A stretch of DNA of 19,182 nucleotides from positions 1 through 19,182 of the forward strand of contig JANMHB010000181.1 of the NCBI GenBank assembly GCA_031374935.1, given 5' to 3'. Positions 1-7,676 of the stretch are shown here, piece after piece. Positions within the stretch are counted from its first letter, which is position 1, and every line of letters begins with the position of its first letter. This stretch comes from JACMLX01 sp031374935 (GTDB lineage Bacteria > Gemmatimonadota > Gemmatimonadetes > Gemmatimonadales > Gemmatimonadaceae). Both the position numbers and the translations under genes were made by a program. Under the pieces are notes generated by a model. It made no database searches. It was given only the letters and a program-made list of their open reading frames with translations, and was not told the DNA's origin.

Positions 1-18
1 CTCATCCTGCAGGATGAG
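1..18. repeat. 18-bp perfect palindrome at window edge
   Basis: CTCATCCTGCAGGATGAG equals its own reverse complement. As RNA it would fold into a 7-bp stem with a TGCA loop. It lies 77 bp upstream of the RDD/SpoIIM gene. It could be the terminator hairpin of a gene left of the window or an operator for the gene to the right. No T-run follows on the + strand, and the left flank is not visible. Confidence 0.5.
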
Positions 19-23
19 TGCAC

Positions 24-53
24 TGTCACCGCAATACCATGTCACCGCAATAC
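24..53 (+). repeat. Tandem 14-bp direct repeat, 16-bp period
   Basis: TGTCACCGCAATAC occurs twice without mismatch, at 24-37 and 40-53, about 40 to 70 bp before the start codon of the RDD/SpoIIM gene. A 16-bp period is about one and a half helical turns, so bound proteins would lie on opposite faces. The position suggests a regulatory site, but no known motif is recognised. Confidence 0.5.
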
Positions 54-82
54 ACCGGTGGTGTTCCCGCAGCCTCCGCGGC

Positions 83-88
83 TAGACT
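83..88 (+). promoter_or_regulatory. Possible -10 box of a leaderless promoter (TAGACT)
   Basis: TAGACT fits the TANNNT pattern of a -10 element and ends six bases before the ATG at 95. Transcription would then start on or next to the start codon. There is no usable Shine-Dalgarno sequence before that ATG and no clear -35 box. The same hexamer-to-ATG distance occurs at the regulator gene at 12336. A six-base match by itself is weak evidence. Confidence 0.3.
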
Positions 89-94
89 CAGGGC

Positions 95-1909
95 ATGCCA
101 TCTGCCGTCACCCGCGCGCGTCCCGCGCTCGATGCCACCCTCGATGTCGAGACGCCAGAACAGGTCATCGTCTCGTACACGCTGGCCGGCATCGGCACCC
201 GCGGTGCGGCGGCGCTGATCGATCTGCTGCTCATGCTGCTGCTGACGGGCACACTCTGGTACGCCGGCGCGTCGCTCCCGCGACTGCTGCCGGTGCTGAA
301 GGACACCGGCAGCGGCGGCTGGGTGCGTGCCGCGATGATCATCGGACAGTTCCTGATCTTGTGGGGCTATTTCGTGGTGTTCGAGGCCAGTTGGGATGGC
401 CAGACACCAGGCAAGCGACTGCTCGGGCTCCGCGTCGTGCGCAACGGCGGTGGCGGGGTGGATCTCGGCGCCAGTGCGGCGCGCAACCTGCTGCGATTCG
501 TCGACTTTCTGCCCTTCGGCTACTTCGTCGGCATGATCAGCATCATCGCCAATTCGCGAAATCAGCGGTTGGGCGATCTGGTGGCCGGCACGATCGTGGT
601 TCGCGAACGGCTGCTGCGCGCCGAGCGTCCGCGCGCGGTGGCCAGCGCAACTGACGATGACGGCGTGGCGGTGGTGGCCACGCTCGACGACGAACGGTTT
701 GCCCTGCTCGATCGATTCGTCGCGCGCGAAGTCACGCTCGATGAGGCGTCGCGGGCCCGGATCGCCGCTGCGCTGGTGGCGCGCGTCGGCATCGATGTCC
801 GTGTCGACGCCGTCGCGGCGCTCCGCATGCTCCACCAGCGTGAACTGGTCGCCCGGCGCAGCCTGCGCCCCACGACCAGTAGCGGCGCCACCCGTCGCGA
901 GGAATGGGCCGTGGTGGCCGAGGGGCGGCCGCGGTGGGATGCGTTCGCGACCGAACTCACGCGGACGCGACAGCGCGGGCTGAACACGCTCAGTGAAGAC
1001 GAGGTGACGCGGTTCGTCGAGTCGTATCGCGAAGTGGCCACCGATCTGGCCCGTCTTCGCACCGCGGATCGTGGCCGCGGCGGTGACGCGATCTTCATGC
1101 TCTCGCGCCTGGTCTCCGCCGGTCACAACCTGCTCTATCGCCGCCCATCGCAGGGCATCGAGCGCATCGGGCGCTTTCTGGCATTCGACATTCCGCGCGA
1201 AGTCCGGCGCAGCTGGCGCCATGTGGCCATCGCGGCCGCGCTGCTCTTCGTTCCGGCGGTCGGCACGGTGGTGGCGATCGTCCGCACGCCGTCCCTGGCG
1301 CAACGGATGCTGCCACCGGGCATGATCGAGCGTGCCGAAGATGGGGTGCGTCGCGGCAATACCGGTGCCGACTATCTCCCCAACGGCGAAGACGAAAAGG
1401 GGTCGGTGCTGTCGGCCTTCCTGATGACCAACAACATCCGCGTGTCGCTGGTGGCCTTCGCCGGTGGCATCACCGCCGGCGTTCTCACGGTGTACGCCCT
1501 CGTCTTCAACGGCATCGCCGCACTGGGCGCTGGCGTTGGCCTCTACATCACGAAAGGAATCGGCGGGCAGATTCTGGGCTTCGTGGCCGCGCACGGGGTG
1601 CTCGAGCTGAGCGCCATCTGTCTGGCTGGAGCGGCCGGACTGCTGCTTGCCACCGCGATGCTCGTGCCGGGCGATCGGACGCGACGCGAGGCACTCGCGT
1701 ACAACGGCGCCCGCTCGCTGCATCTGGTGGCCTGTGTGGTGATCTTCCTGATCCTCGCCGGGATCATCGAAGGCAACATCTCGCCATCGAAGCTCCCTGA
1801 CAGTGCGAAGTACGCCACCGCGGTGATCACCGCCATCGGCATGGTGTGGTACCTGTCGCTCGGTCGCCAGTTCGTGCCCGCCGACGCTACAACTCGCCCC
1901 GCGCCTTGA
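95..1909 (+). CDS. RDD family / SpoIIM (stage II sporulation protein M-like) fusion membrane protein
   Basis: This 604-residue integral membrane protein joins two families usually encoded as separate neighbouring genes. Residues 25-170 are an RDD domain, with hydrophobic helices near 36-58, 78-98 and 133-155 and the N-terminal Arg/Asp signature around 36-43. A soluble linker (about 171-265) follows. Residues 268-590 match a full SpoIIM-like protein: an amphipathic N-terminal part with the YREVATDL segment, then about six helices containing the NNIRVSLVAFAGG and HGVLELSA motifs. The start at 95 is the only good one, and no Shine-Dalgarno is visible (see the possible -10 box at 83-88). The gene converges on the DUF58 gene with a 23-bp overlap. 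SpoIIM here does not imply sporulation: relatives are widespread in non-sporulating bacteria beside MoxR/DUF58 genes. The molecular function is unknown. The family calls are firm and the functional link to the neighbours is inferred. Confidence 0.9.
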   Translation: MPSAVTRARPALDATLDVETPEQVIVSYTLAGIGTRGAAALIDLLLMLLLTGTLWYAGASLPRLLPVLKDTGSGGWVRAAMIIGQFLILWGYFVVFEASWDGQTPGKRLLGLRVVRNGGGGVDLGASAARNLLRFVDFLPFGYFVGMISIIANSRNQRLGDLVAGTIVVRERLLRAERPRAVASATDDDGVAVVATLDDERFALLDRFVAREVTLDEASRARIAAALVARVGIDVRVDAVAALRMLHQRELVARRSLRPTTSSGATRREEWAVVAEGRPRWDAFATELTRTRQRGLNTLSEDEVTRFVESYREVATDLARLRTADRGRGGDAIFMLSRLVSAGHNLLYRRPSQGIERIGRFLAFDIPREVRRSWRHVAIAAALLFVPAVGTVVAIVRTPSLAQRMLPPGMIERAEDGVRRGNTGADYLPNGEDEKGSVLSAFLMTNNIRVSLVAFAGGITAGVLTVYALVFNGIAALGAGVGLYITKGIGGQILGFVAAHGVLELSAICLAGAAGLLLATAMLVPGDRTRREALAYNGARSLHLVACVVIFLILAGIIEGNISPSKLPDSAKYATAVITAIGMVWYLSLGRQFVPADATTRPAP

Positions 1910-3236
1910 TCGACAGATAGCGATTGACCAGTGCTGCGCTCATCGCGTGCGGCGGCACGTCCAGCACCTGTACACCGGCCAGGCGCATCCGCACCAGCGC
2001 GTCGGCGCGGGCGTCGAGCAGTGATTCGGCCGCCGCACCCCGCCAGGCATCGCGCTCATCACCGCGCGCGGCCGGTTGTGCCGCTGCCACCAGCGCATCG
2101 TTGCGCAGCGCCAGGAAGACGGTGATGTGGCGCAGCGCAGCATGCCGTGTCTGCGTCACCACGGCACGGCTGGCGCGCACATCGATCACGTCGCTGAGGC
2201 AGATGACCAGCGCTCGTGAGCGCTGCCGCTGCGCCAGCGTGCGAAAGGCGAGCGCGTAGTCCGGCTCGACCAGCCGCGCGTCGCACCCGGCCAGTGTGCT
2301 GCGGATCGCACGAATCGCGGCCGTGCCGGTCGAGGGGGGCACCCAGCCGCGGATCTGATCATCGAACACCAGCAGCCCGATCTTGTCGCGACCCTGCAGC
2401 GCAACGTCGGCCAGTACCAGGCACGAATTGATCGCGTATTCGAATCGCGAGCGATCGCCGGCCATCTGCGTCATCAACCGACCCGCATCGAGGGCGAGGA
2501 TGACGGTCTGGCCCTGCTCCACGGTGTATTGCCGCACCTGCGCCGTGCCGCGGCGCCCGCTCGCCTTCCAGTCGATGTGGCGCGGATCGTCACCGGGCAC
2601 ATACTCCCGCAACGCATCGAAACTCATGCCCCCACCGCGACGGCGCACCTGTCGCACACCGGCATCGCGCAGCCTGCGCTGTACCGCCAGCAGCCGGAAC
2701 TTCCGCACCTGCGACAGCGACGGCACCACATCCACCTGACTTGCGATGGGAAGCTCGCGGACCAGGTCCACCAGGCCCAGCGGACCATGAATTCGAAGGG
2801 CCACTGCGCCGAGTGATGCCGGGCCTCGGTGGACGCCGCGGATCGGCGTCGTCAGTCGCGCGCTGTCCAGCGCCGCGACCTCGAGCGGCCGGGTGATCAC
2901 ACCACTTCCGCCAAGCGACGCAGGCACCCGTTCGGCGAACGCCGCGCGCACATCGCGGGGCCACGTCGAACTGATGGTGTACGTCATCACGTCTTCATCA
3001 CCTGAGCCAAGTTGCGCCGGGGCGCTCCGCTCCACGCGGATCGCGTCGGCGGTCGGCAATTGCAGCGCATCCCAGAGCGCCGCGGCACACACGCCGCCCA
3101 CGACCAGCGCACTGACGATCAGCGACCACGGTGCCGGCAGCGGAAGCAGCCACACCGCCGCGGCACCTGCCAGCCAGCGCGCGAGCTTCGGCGTCGGAAC
3201 GAAGCGCGTGACGAACGTGACGACACGACGAAGCAC
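1887..3236 (-). CDS. DUF58 domain-containing protein (MoxR partner)
   Basis: About 449 residues. Two hydrophobic segments near residues 18-33 and 36-57 anchor it in the membrane. The DUF58 core lies near 203-290, with the conserved FDALREYVPGDDPRHIDWK stretch, followed by a von Willebrand A-like region (ILALDAGRLM) that lacks a full DxSxS metal site. DUF58 proteins are encoded next to MoxR ATPases and are presumed partners or substrates. I chose the GTG at 3236, two bases past the MoxR stop codon. An in-frame ATG at 3308 would add 24 Cys/Arg-rich residues inside the MoxR gene and does not look like family sequence. It is the last gene of the - strand operon. Its tail overlaps the convergent RDD/SpoIIM gene by 23 bp. 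Confidence 0.9.
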   Translation of the reverse strand: MLRRVVTFVTRFVPTPKLARWLAGAAAVWLLPLPAPWSLIVSALVVGGVCAAALWDALQLPTADAIRVERSAPAQLGSGDEDVMTYTISSTWPRDVRAAFAERVPASLGGSGVITRPLEVAALDSARLTTPIRGVHRGPASLGAVALRIHGPLGLVDLVRELPIASQVDVVPSLSQVRKFRLLAVQRRLRDAGVRQVRRRGGGMSFDALREYVPGDDPRHIDWKASGRRGTAQVRQYTVEQGQTVILALDAGRLMTQMAGDRSRFEYAINSCLVLADVALQGRDKIGLLVFDDQIRGWVPPSTGTAAIRAIRSTLAGCDARLVEPDYALAFRTLAQRQRSRALVICLSDVIDVRASRAVVTQTRHAALRHITVFLALRNDALVAAAQPAARGDERDAWRGAAAESLLDARADALVRMRLAGVQVLDVPPHAMSAALVNRYLSIKARGEL

Positions 3237-3240
3237 GCGA

Positions 3241-4206
3241 TCAGACCGGGGCCGGCACGCGCAGCAGCACCGCCGCCAGCACGTCGTCGGTGGTACGTCC
3301 TTCGACATCCAGCTCCGGGCTCAGAATCAGGCGGTGCCGCAGTGCGGCCGGTGCAAAGCCCTTCACATCGTCTGGCGTCACGAAATTTCGGCCGGCCAGC
3401 ATTGCTGCGGCGCGCGACACGCGCAGCAGTGCGACCGAGGCGCGGGGCGAGGCGCCCAGCGCCAGGGCCGGATCTTCGCGGGTGGCACGCACCACCGCCG
3501 CGATGTAGGCCACCACCTCGGGGGCAATCGTCACCGCATCGGTTGCCGCACGCAGCGCGTCGAGTTGCTCGGCGCTGATCGCCACACCGTCGGTGGTCAT
3601 CGCGCGTTCGGGGTCGTCGCCACGCGCGTGGGCCTGCAGCATCGCCAGTTCGTCGGCCGCGGCCGGATATCCGACGCGCACCTTCACCAGGAAGCGGTCG
3701 AGTTGCGCCTCGGGCAGCGGGTACGTGCCTTCGAACTCCACCGGGTTCTGTGTGGCGACCACCGTGAAGCGAGGCCCGAGATCGTGGCGCGTCCCGTCGA
3801 CGGTGACCTGTTTCTCCTGCATCGCCTCGAGCAGCGCGGCCTGCGTCTTGGCCGGCGCCCGGTTGATCTCGTCGGCCAGCAGGATGTCGGCGAAGAGCGG
3901 ACCGGGACGGAACTCGAATCGTCCGTCGCTGCCACGCAGCACCGAGGTGCCCGTGATGTCGGCGGGCATCAGATCGGGGGTGAACTGAATGCGCCCGAAG
4001 CGAACGCCGCAGGCGCCCGCCACCACGCGCACGAGCAGGGTCTTGGCGACGCCCGGCACGCCTTCGAGCAACACGTGGCCGCGTGCCAGCAGCGCTGCCA
4101 GCAGTTCGTCGATGGCCAGATCCTGGCCCATGATGCGGCGACGGACTGCCGTGCGCAGGGCCTCGACGGCGTCGGCGGGGGAGAACGAGTGGTCAGGCGT
4201 CGTCAT
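3241..4206 (-). CDS. MoxR family AAA+ ATPase
   Basis: This 321-residue protein has the usual length of a MoxR ATPase. Visible motifs are a Walker A variant GVPGVAKT (residues 49-56), Walker B ILLADEIN (108-115), sensor 1 ATQNP (151-155), the EAQLDRF segment (166-172) and the GASPRAS segment near 257. MoxR ATPases form ring oligomers and are thought to act as chaperones that activate or assemble partner proteins, often ones with VWA domains. The gene lies 19 bases after the DUF4350 gene and just before the DUF58 gene, the canonical MoxR-DUF58 pair. No clear Shine-Dalgarno precedes the ATG, so translation may depend on the upstream gene. The family assignment is secure; the specific client is unknown. 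Confidence 0.95.
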   Translation of the reverse strand: MTTPDHSFSPADAVEALRTAVRRRIMGQDLAIDELLAALLARGHVLLEGVPGVAKTLLVRVVAGACGVRFGRIQFTPDLMPADITGTSVLRGSDGRFEFRPGPLFADILLADEINRAPAKTQAALLEAMQEKQVTVDGTRHDLGPRFTVVATQNPVEFEGTYPLPEAQLDRFLVKVRVGYPAAADELAMLQAHARGDDPERAMTTDGVAISAEQLDALRAATDAVTIAPEVVAYIAAVVRATREDPALALGASPRASVALLRVSRAAAMLAGRNFVTPDDVKGFAPAALRHRLILSPELDVEGRTTDDVLAAVLLRVPAPV

Positions 4207-4225
4207 GAGCGAGTGGGAGTGTCAG

Positions 4226-5596
4226 TCACGGAGTCAGGCACTCCGCATCAATGTGCGCTGCCGCGGCGCGCAGCGCGGGAAGGTCCGACGGAGCAGCCGG
4301 CGAATCGATGGCTCGCGTCAGTCGCGCCGCCTCGTCGGCGATCGATGGATGTCGCTCCGCCAGTGCTGCCAGGAATGCGGTGTCGTCCAGTGTGCGCCAG
4401 CGTCCTGCCGCGTGGCGGCGACGAATCCCGCGCGCCAGCATTCGCGCCACCGTGCGTGTGCCTCGCACCGCGTGCCAGGCCGTCGCCAATGCGTCGACAT
4501 GTTCGAGTGCAGACCGCCGTTCGTCGCGGGCGTGATAGACGGGGGCCAGGGTGCGGCGACCGCGCGCCAGCAACAGCAACACACCCGCGGCCATCAGTGT
4601 CAGCACCATGCGTCCGGCGCCGCTGCCGGTCAGCCATTCGGCGAGTACCACGCTCGGGCCGTCGGTGCGCAGCCCCTGGTAGTACTCGGCGAACACGATC
4701 GAACGCTGTCGTCCGCGCGAGAGATACTCGAGCCCGCGCACCACCGTCAGCGCCGAACCTTGCGCGCAGTTGCGCATCTGGTCGGTGCGCAGGATGTCCG
4801 GGTCGGCCAGCGCAACCACCCGACCCTCGCCGAGCGGGAACGCGACGACCGTTGGCTCGAACTGCGGTACTCGACTCGTGTCGAGCGGAAATGCGGGACG
4901 CCGCACCGGCGTCCCGGCGGAGTCCTGCGCCGCGTCGACGTCCCCATCCTCCACCGTATCACTCGCGCGTCGCACGTTGTGCACATCGCTCGAGAGCAGT
5001 GTGATGGCCCCGGTGGGGTACGGTGTATCGGGTAGGTCGTCGTCAGACGAATCGGGGGTGGTCACGAAGGTGAGCATGCGGGGCCGCACGCGCAGCGTCG
5101 AGAAGGCGTCGGTTTCAACGGCGCAGGTGCCGAGCGGTGTCGCGGCCACCAGCCCGGCCGGCCCCTGGCGCAACCCGAGTATGGTGAGCAGCCGGAACGG
5201 CGCTGCCGACGATGGTGCGACCAGAAGGCCGGCGCCACGACGGACGGCGTCGAGCAGCGCGTCACGTTCCACCGGCTGCATGGCCGTCGGACCGCCGAAC
5301 ACGGCGTAGATCACCGATGTGTCGAGTGGCGCGGTGAGTGGCAGGCCCGTCGTACGAACCTGCCATCCCAGGCGTCGTGCCAGATCCGACGCGAGCCGCG
5401 CATTGCCCGCGCCGTACTGCAGCGTCGTCAGTCGCGTGTCGGTGGCGGTGTCGCTGACGGGCGTCAGCAGCACGACCAGACTCACGAGCCCCAGCAGGAT
5501 ACCGAGGGTGATCAGCGTGCCACGGCGTGCCCGTCGGCGCGCAGTTGCGTCGTCATCCGGAGCGATGGCGGCTGACGGCAGCGGAGTGTCTGCCAT
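4226..5596 (-). CDS. DUF4350 domain-containing membrane protein
   Basis: This 456-residue protein has an N-terminal membrane helix (about residues 27-46). A DUF4350 region follows (about 55-125), with the segment on a linearised gap LASDLARRLGW and a hydrophobic AGLLVAPSS strand. A large variable part comes next, then a second helix near 329-345 and an Arg/Ala-rich cytoplasmic helical tail of about 105 residues. The architecture places the DUF4350 part outside the cytoplasm and the tail inside. Its start codon overlaps the stop of the DUF4129 gene by one base (TGATG), implying translational coupling. DUF4350 has no established biochemical activity. Its recurrent place between DUF4129 and MoxR genes suggests a membrane component of the MoxR module. 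Confidence 0.85.
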   Translation of the reverse strand: MADTPLPSAAIAPDDDATARRRARRGTLITLGILLGLVSLVVLLTPVSDTATDTRLTTLQYGAGNARLASDLARRLGWQVRTTGLPLTAPLDTSVIYAVFGGPTAMQPVERDALLDAVRRGAGLLVAPSSAAPFRLLTILGLRQGPAGLVAATPLGTCAVETDAFSTLRVRPRMLTFVTTPDSSDDDLPDTPYPTGAITLLSSDVHNVRRASDTVEDGDVDAAQDSAGTPVRRPAFPLDTSRVPQFEPTVVAFPLGEGRVVALADPDILRTDQMRNCAQGSALTVVRGLEYLSRGRQRSIVFAEYYQGLRTDGPSVVLAEWLTGSGAGRMVLTLMAAGVLLLLARGRRTLAPVYHARDERRSALEHVDALATAWHAVRGTRTVARMLARGIRRRHAAGRWRTLDDTAFLAALAERHPSIADEAARLTRAIDSPAAPSDLPALRAAAAHIDAECLTP

Positions 5597-6213
5597 CAGG
5601 CTGCCTGCGCCGAGAGCGGTGCTGCCGACTGTGCGAGCATCGGCGCGGCGAGGGCTTCGAGATGTGCGTAGCGCGCGGCATCACAGCGACCATCGCCGTA
5701 CGCAATCATGTCGTATACCCGTGCGAACGCCTGATACGCCGCCGTCAGCGGGTCGCCGCCGGCGCGCAGCTCCCGCCCGTAGTCGCCAACGGTTTTCGAC
5801 GGGTGGCGTCGCACACGCTTCTGCTCGACCAGTCGCGACACCACGGCAGCATGCAGCAGGTGTGCGGCTTCCACGAAGGCGCTCTGGGCAGCCAGCGCAC
5901 GGGCCTGGGCCAGTTGCTCGTCGGCGGTGATCGGCACCTCACGCCTGCTGGCAGCCTCACGTCGCGCCCTGGCCACCAGAATTGCCCGGATGATGCTGGC
6001 CGTGATCGCGATGCCGATCAGTGAGAGCGAGATCAGGTAGGTACCGCGACTGCCGCTCGCCTCCCGGAACAGATCGCTCAGGAGACGCATGAACCAATCC
6101 CAGAAGCGCGAGAACAGCGTCGTGGTGAGATTCTCGCGGTACCCGCGTTCGAGGACGATGCGCGAGATCGTGTCGCGCACCGCCTCGGCGGGAATAGGTG
6201 CCTGAAGCAACAC
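5596..6213 (-). CDS. DUF4129 domain-containing protein
   Basis: This 205-residue protein has one membrane helix near residues 59-80. A cytoplasmic DUF4129 domain follows (about 97-190), recognisable by the RHPSKTVGDYGREL stretch and the later YDMIAYGDG motif. An amphipathic N-terminal segment precedes the helix. The start is a GTG at 6213, just after the stop of the preceding membrane-protein gene (6220). In other bacteria DUF4129 is found alone or at the C-terminus of transglutaminase-like membrane proteins in MoxR clusters; here it is the short stand-alone form. The function is not established. The call rests on the C-terminal motif pattern and the gene order. Confidence 0.85.
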   Translation of the reverse strand: MLLQAPIPAEAVRDTISRIVLERGYRENLTTTLFSRFWDWFMRLLSDLFREASGSRGTYLISLSLIGIAITASIIRAILVARARREAASRREVPITADEQLAQARALAAQSAFVEAAHLLHAAVVSRLVEQKRVRRHPSKTVGDYGRELRAGGDPLTAAYQAFARVYDMIAYGDGRCDAARYAHLEALAAPMLAQSAAPLSAQAA

Positions 6214-6219
6214 CTGCGC

Positions 6220-7194
6220 TCAGCCGGTGGTGAACGAGGTCGGTCCCGACAGGGCATCGAGCGCCGCGTCCAGATCGGCGCCTTCACGCCGCACCCGCAG
6301 GTCGGCGTAGGTGAGCAGCATGATGCTCCCGACGACCGGAATGACGGGGATCATGATCACGCTCATCAGCGCCGTGACCATCTGCTGCTGGTCCTGAAAC
6401 GCGGCCAGCAGGCCGGCGAGCACGAGATAGACCACGCCGACGATCACGAGGACCAGTCCATACGTCTTGGCCAGCAGCAGATAGTTGCCGCTCGAGAGTG
6501 CGTGCGATCGCTTGAGGGCCTCGATGGGTCCGATCTGTTCGGCGATGATGAGCGACGTCATGATGGCCGAGCGCGCGAAGACCGTCAGAAAGACGAACAT
6601 GATGCAGGAGAGGACGACGATCGCCGCCAGCACGGCGCCGATGGCGGCCGCCGTGCTTGAATTCCCCAGCGCCGCGAGTGTGGTTCCGCCCGAGACAGTG
6701 AGGAATGCAGCCACCGCGACGACCGGCAGGATGGCGATGATCGCGACGACGAGCAGCAGGATGTTCGAGCCCAGAAGCGCGAGGATCCGCCGGAAGGCGG
6801 AGAGGAAGGCGTTCCAGACCGTTGGCAGCGCCTCTCCGCGCAGCAGTGCCAGCGCCCCTGCGATGATTGCGCCCGATTGCACGGTGGCGAACGCGTAGGT
6901 GAGGATCGTGAGCGGGAAGAGTGAGGCCTGCTGCCTGAGCAGTGCCACCGGATCGGTGGGCGTGGTCGGAAAGACGATCAGCGTGATCACCGACTGGATC
7001 AGCGCCGGAATGGCACCAATGGCCGCAATGCGGAGGAAATAGCTGAACTGCGGACGAATGAGCTGCACGGCGCCATCGACGATTTCGGTGGCCGATCGAG
7101 GGGGGAGCGGCGGCAGTGCGGGGACGGGCACGGTGAAGTCGGTCGGAGGGAGTCGCGGCATCGGGCGCGATGTCGGAGCGCTGTAGGGTAGCAC
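6220..7194 (-). CDS. Six-helix integral membrane protein, first gene of the MoxR operon
   Basis: This 324-residue protein has a Pro-rich N-terminus (about 1-33) and then six hydrophobic segments near 52-76, 92-118, 140-168, 182-212, 240-266 and 275-296. The short charged tail contains YADLRVRREGADLDAALD. The general look, with a RSATEIVDGAVQLIR-like entry into helix 1, resembles the membrane domain seen in some glycerophosphodiester phosphodiesterases, but there is no catalytic domain, so I give no enzyme function. The start is probably the GTG at 7194, about ten bases after an AGAGG. The ATG at 7161 is an alternative. The downstream DUF4129 gene follows within a few bases, so it belongs to the operon. 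Confidence 0.8.
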   Translation of the reverse strand: MLPYSAPTSRPMPRLPPTDFTVPVPALPPLPPRSATEIVDGAVQLIRPQFSYFLRIAAIGAIPALIQSVITLIVFPTTPTDPVALLRQQASLFPLTILTYAFATVQSGAIIAGALALLRGEALPTVWNAFLSAFRRILALLGSNILLLVVAIIAILPVVAVAAFLTVSGGTTLAALGNSSTAAAIGAVLAAIVVLSCIMFVFLTVFARSAIMTSLIIAEQIGPIEALKRSHALSSGNYLLLAKTYGLVLVIVGVVYLVLAGLLAAFQDQQQMVTALMSVIMIPVIPVVGSIMLLTYADLRVRREGADLDAALDALSGPTSFTTG

Positions 7195-7676
7195 CGGTGC
7201 CCACCCTCTTGCGGAGTGGGAGGCTGCGTCGGCTCGACGACACCGGAGCGAACGTCACGCCACTCTTTTGGGCGCATTGGATCACCAGTTGAGCGCGAAG
7301 AGCAAAGGCCTCCCGGCGTCGTATGGATGAGTTCGGTGCATCGCATCTGTTGGACCTGTGCCACGCCCCGGTCACTTCTCGGTCACTCCGGCACGGCGCC
7401 ATCCCGACACCGCGCTGGCAGCTCCGGAGCCGAGACGGACTCGTAAACTGCTGTGAAATCTAGCTTTACAACGCAGGAGCGCGCGCCGGCCGGGCTGGCG
7501 TCTCGCTGGTCGCATGGCTTGAAATCCCGCCCGAACCGGACAGGAGTGGCGGGAACACGTTTTGCCAGCAAGTTCATCTACGATGTCGGGTGCGCGCGCG
7601 GAGATGGCCGTGCGGCACGGCTCGCTGAACCATGGCAGCATCGCATCCCCTCCCGCCTTACTCCCGAGGTTCCTCC
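7195..7676. other. Intergenic region between the divergent MoxR operon and the first protease gene
   Basis: These 482 bases hold no convincing gene and should carry the promoters of the - strand operon and of the protease gene at 7677. Visible items are an 8-bp direct repeat CGGTCACT at 7369-7376 and 7380-7387, and an AT-rich imperfect inverted repeat around 7452-7470 (TGTGAAA...CTTTACA). GAGG at 7666-7669, seven bases before the ATG at 7677, is the Shine-Dalgarno that sets that start. I could not find a convincing -35/-10 pair on either strand. Confidence 0.5.

Noticed and set aside
26..1723. Long - strand open frame (565 codons) opposite the RDD/SpoIIM gene
   Set aside because: High GC makes long antisense frames common. 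The translation is Arg/His/Gln/Ala-rich with no family motif, and the + strand frame is clearly real.
95..1909. Sporulation gene because of the SpoIIM match
   Set aside because: SpoIIM-like proteins are widespread in non-sporulating bacteria beside MoxR genes, and no other sporulation gene is present.
2893..5004. 703-codon + strand frame opposite DUF58, MoxR and DUF4350
   Set aside because: It is a low-complexity Arg/Gly/His translation spanning several well-supported - strand genes, so it is an antisense shadow.
7369..7387. CGGTCACT direct repeat with an 11-bp period
   Set aside because: Two 8-mers in GC-rich DNA are not strong enough to stand as a separate finding; noted only in the intergenic entry.
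7372..7641. Small - strand frame in the protease upstream region
   Set aside because: The composition is Arg/Ala-rich shadow-like, with no Shine-Dalgarno and no motif. The region is better explained as promoter DNA.
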